From Planctomycetota bacterium (GTDB lineage: Bacteria > Planctomycetota > Phycisphaerae > UBA1845 > PWPN01), in assembly GCA_016209665.1 (NCBI GenBank), contig JACQVT010000424.1:1-6669 (forward strand): a stretch of 6,669 nucleotides of DNA, written 5' to 3'. Numbering within the stretch: the stretch's first letter is position 1; each line of letters begins with the position of its first letter. Shown here one piece after another: positions 5,403 through 6,669 of this stretch. The translations under genes were made by a program, and so were the position numbers. Under the pieces are notes generated by a model. It did no database searches and was not told where the DNA came from. It was given only the letters and a program-made list of their open reading frames with translations.

Positions 5403-6668
5403 TCAACCCTCGTCGACGACATCGAAGTCCAGGAACCGGCCGAGCCGCCGGGTGTCGGCGATCTGGTTGCCGTAAAAGATCACGCGGTGCAGGCCGTGCG
5501 ACCACTGTTCGAGCATCTTGCGGGCGTCGGCGACCTTGACGGTGATCTTGGTGCGGCAGCCGCGGTCGACGTCCGGCACGTCGACGATGCGGCCGGCGGA
5601 GACGAGCATGGTGTTCACGCCGTAACTCTCGAGCGGGCTGGCGGAAATCTGCGGCGGCTGTTTGACGTTCGGGTCGACGCCGACCAGTTTGGCCATGGTG
5701 ATTTCCTGGCCGATGCGCATCTTGGTCTGCAGGACGGCACCCTTGTAGTCCTCCAGATGCGTGCGGATGGCGTAGGGCATGGACTCGCCGGCGGGCCCGT
5801 CCATCTTGGTGGCGGCCACGCAGTGGGCATGGATGACGGTGTTGTTGGAGGTGTCGAAGACCGGGTCGGTGACGAAGCCGGGCTTGCCGCCCAGGTGGGT
5901 GTAGATGATCTGCGTCATGGTGGAGAGCAGGTCGGCCTCGCACACGCCGATGAGGCCCACGTCGTTGAGCCGCGTGAACCCGAAACAGGGATAGGCGGGC
6001 ATCGCCTTCATTCCGAACAGGCCCAGGCAGTTGATGGTGATGGCCTGGGCCTTCTCGTCGGCGAGCACCTTCTGGAGGGCCAGACACATGCGGGCGGACT
6101 TGGCGATATCCTCGCGGGGCGGCTCGACGACCTTCTCGGCGTTCTTGATCCAGCGGTCGGTTTCGGCCTCGACGGCGGCGGCGTCCAGGGCCTCGTAGGT
6201 CTCGACGATGCGCTTGTAGTCCAGCGTGTCGATCTGGGTGCCGAACTTGGCCTTGACCTCGGCCACGTACTTCTCGGGGGCCGGATGGCCGCCGCCGACG
6301 TAGAGCACCTTGGTTTCCTTGAGCCGGTGGATGGCCCGGAACTGGCGGTAGGCCGCGGCGGCGTCGGCGAAGTCGCTGCTGGGGATGACGTCGATCTTCT
6401 TGCCGTCCTTGATCAGGTTGGGAACGATGTGCCACTCGTGGCCGCTGTAGGGCCAGGCGAACGAAATGGTCGGGATGCCGCTGTCGGCCATGATGTTGAG
6501 CATCACGCCGCTGCCCATGCAGACGGGGACGGCCAGGATGCCGTCGACGTCCTTGTATTGCCGCACCATCTCGGCCACGGCCTTGTTGTCGCGGACGAGG
6601 CGGTTGTCGAGGAATTCGATGTCGGCGGCGCCGGGGGCCTTGTCGAGCCCCTCGCGGAGGCGCTTGGC
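5403..6668 (-). CDS. L-fucose/L-arabinose isomerase-type sugar isomerase, partial (5' end outside window)
   Basis: 421 residues are visible; the frame is open to the right edge, so the true start is not seen (the GTG at 6578 is an internal valine). Family features: VDGILAVPVCMGSG near 41-54, an isomerase-like middle, the catalytic-type CEADLLSTMT followed 24 residues later by Asp in TDPVFD (the spacing of Glu337 and Asp361 in E. coli FucI), HAHC shortly after, and HRVIFYGN near the C-terminus, where FucI has its third metal ligand His. It therefore looks like an active aldose-ketose isomerase with a divalent metal. Which sugar it uses is uncertain because overall resemblance to FucI is limited. 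No signal peptide can be judged. The TGA stop is 95 bases before the cyclase start. Confidence 0.85.
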   Translation of the reverse strand, partial: AKRLREGLDKAPGAADIEFLDNRLVRDNKAVAEMVRQYKDVDGILAVPVCMGSGVMLNIMADSGIPTISFAWPYSGHEWHIVPNLIKDGKKIDVIPSSDFADAAAAYRQFRAIHRLKETKVLYVGGGHPAPEKYVAEVKAKFGTQIDTLDYKRIVETYEALDAAAVEAETDRWIKNAEKVVEPPREDIAKSARMCLALQKVLADEKAQAITINCLGLFGMKAMPAYPCFGFTRLNDVGLIGVCEADLLSTMTQIIYTHLGGKPGFVTDPVFDTSNNTVIHAHCVAATKMDGPAGESMPYAIRTHLEDYKGAVLQTKMRIGQEITMAKLVGVDPNVKQPPQISASPLESYGVNTMLVSAGRIVDVPDVDRGCRTKITVKVADARKMLEQWSHGLHRVIFYGNQIADTRRLGRFLDFDVVDEG

Positions 6669-6669
6669 C

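Noticed and set aside
4516..6435. A 639-residue minus-strand frame as one fused gene
   Set aside because: The part above 5307 is an Arg/Pro/His-rich out-of-frame reading of the isomerase. Only the part from the lipoprotein start at 5307 encodes a real protein.
1..6669. CRISPR array, insertion sequence or transposase
   Set aside because: No regularly spaced repeats, no terminal inverted repeats around a gene and no transposase-like protein are seen.

Overview
The window is GC-rich bacterial DNA in which every protein gene I can support lies on the minus strand. The sequence alone does not name the organism. A small sigma/anti-sigma pair that heads secreted-protein genes, frequent GTG/TTG starts, and a lipoprotein cyclase beside a fucose-isomerase-type enzyme would suit a planctomycete-like or other environmental GC-rich lineage. 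That placement is an inference and is weakly held.

Right part (about 4516-6669, read right to left): a sugar isomerase of the FucI/AraA type whose 5' end lies beyond the window is followed, after a 95-base gap holding two perfect palindromes, by a metal-dependent cyclase/kynurenine-formamidase-family lipoprotein. Both have intact active-site residues. Downstream of the cyclase stop are two near-identical hairpins that may mark the end of this transcript.

Middle (about 3810-4515): a single tRNA-Pro(UGG) gene on the minus strand with a well-spaced sigma-70-type promoter of its own. Between the tRNA and the next gene are about 360 bases with no convincing gene but with a perfect 11-bp inverted repeat.

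Left part (1-3809): a compact five-gene operon. In transcription order it encodes an ECF-like sigma factor, a one-pass membrane anti-sigma factor with a zinc-finger N-terminus, a protein with a beta-sandwich plus a glutamine-amidotransferase-like domain that lacks a visible catalytic cysteine, a secreted protein with a CsgG/FlgO/LpoB-like domain, and a second secreted protein of the same kind that runs off the left edge. Junctions are an 11-base gap, an ATGA overlap, a TTGA overlap and a 21-base gap, so the genes are very probably co-transcribed and partly translationally coupled. The reading is an envelope-signalling unit: an anti-sigma factor holds the sigma factor at the membrane, and the co-encoded exported proteins are sensor, effector or target. 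This combination is the most interesting item in the window; its actual job cannot be read from sequence.
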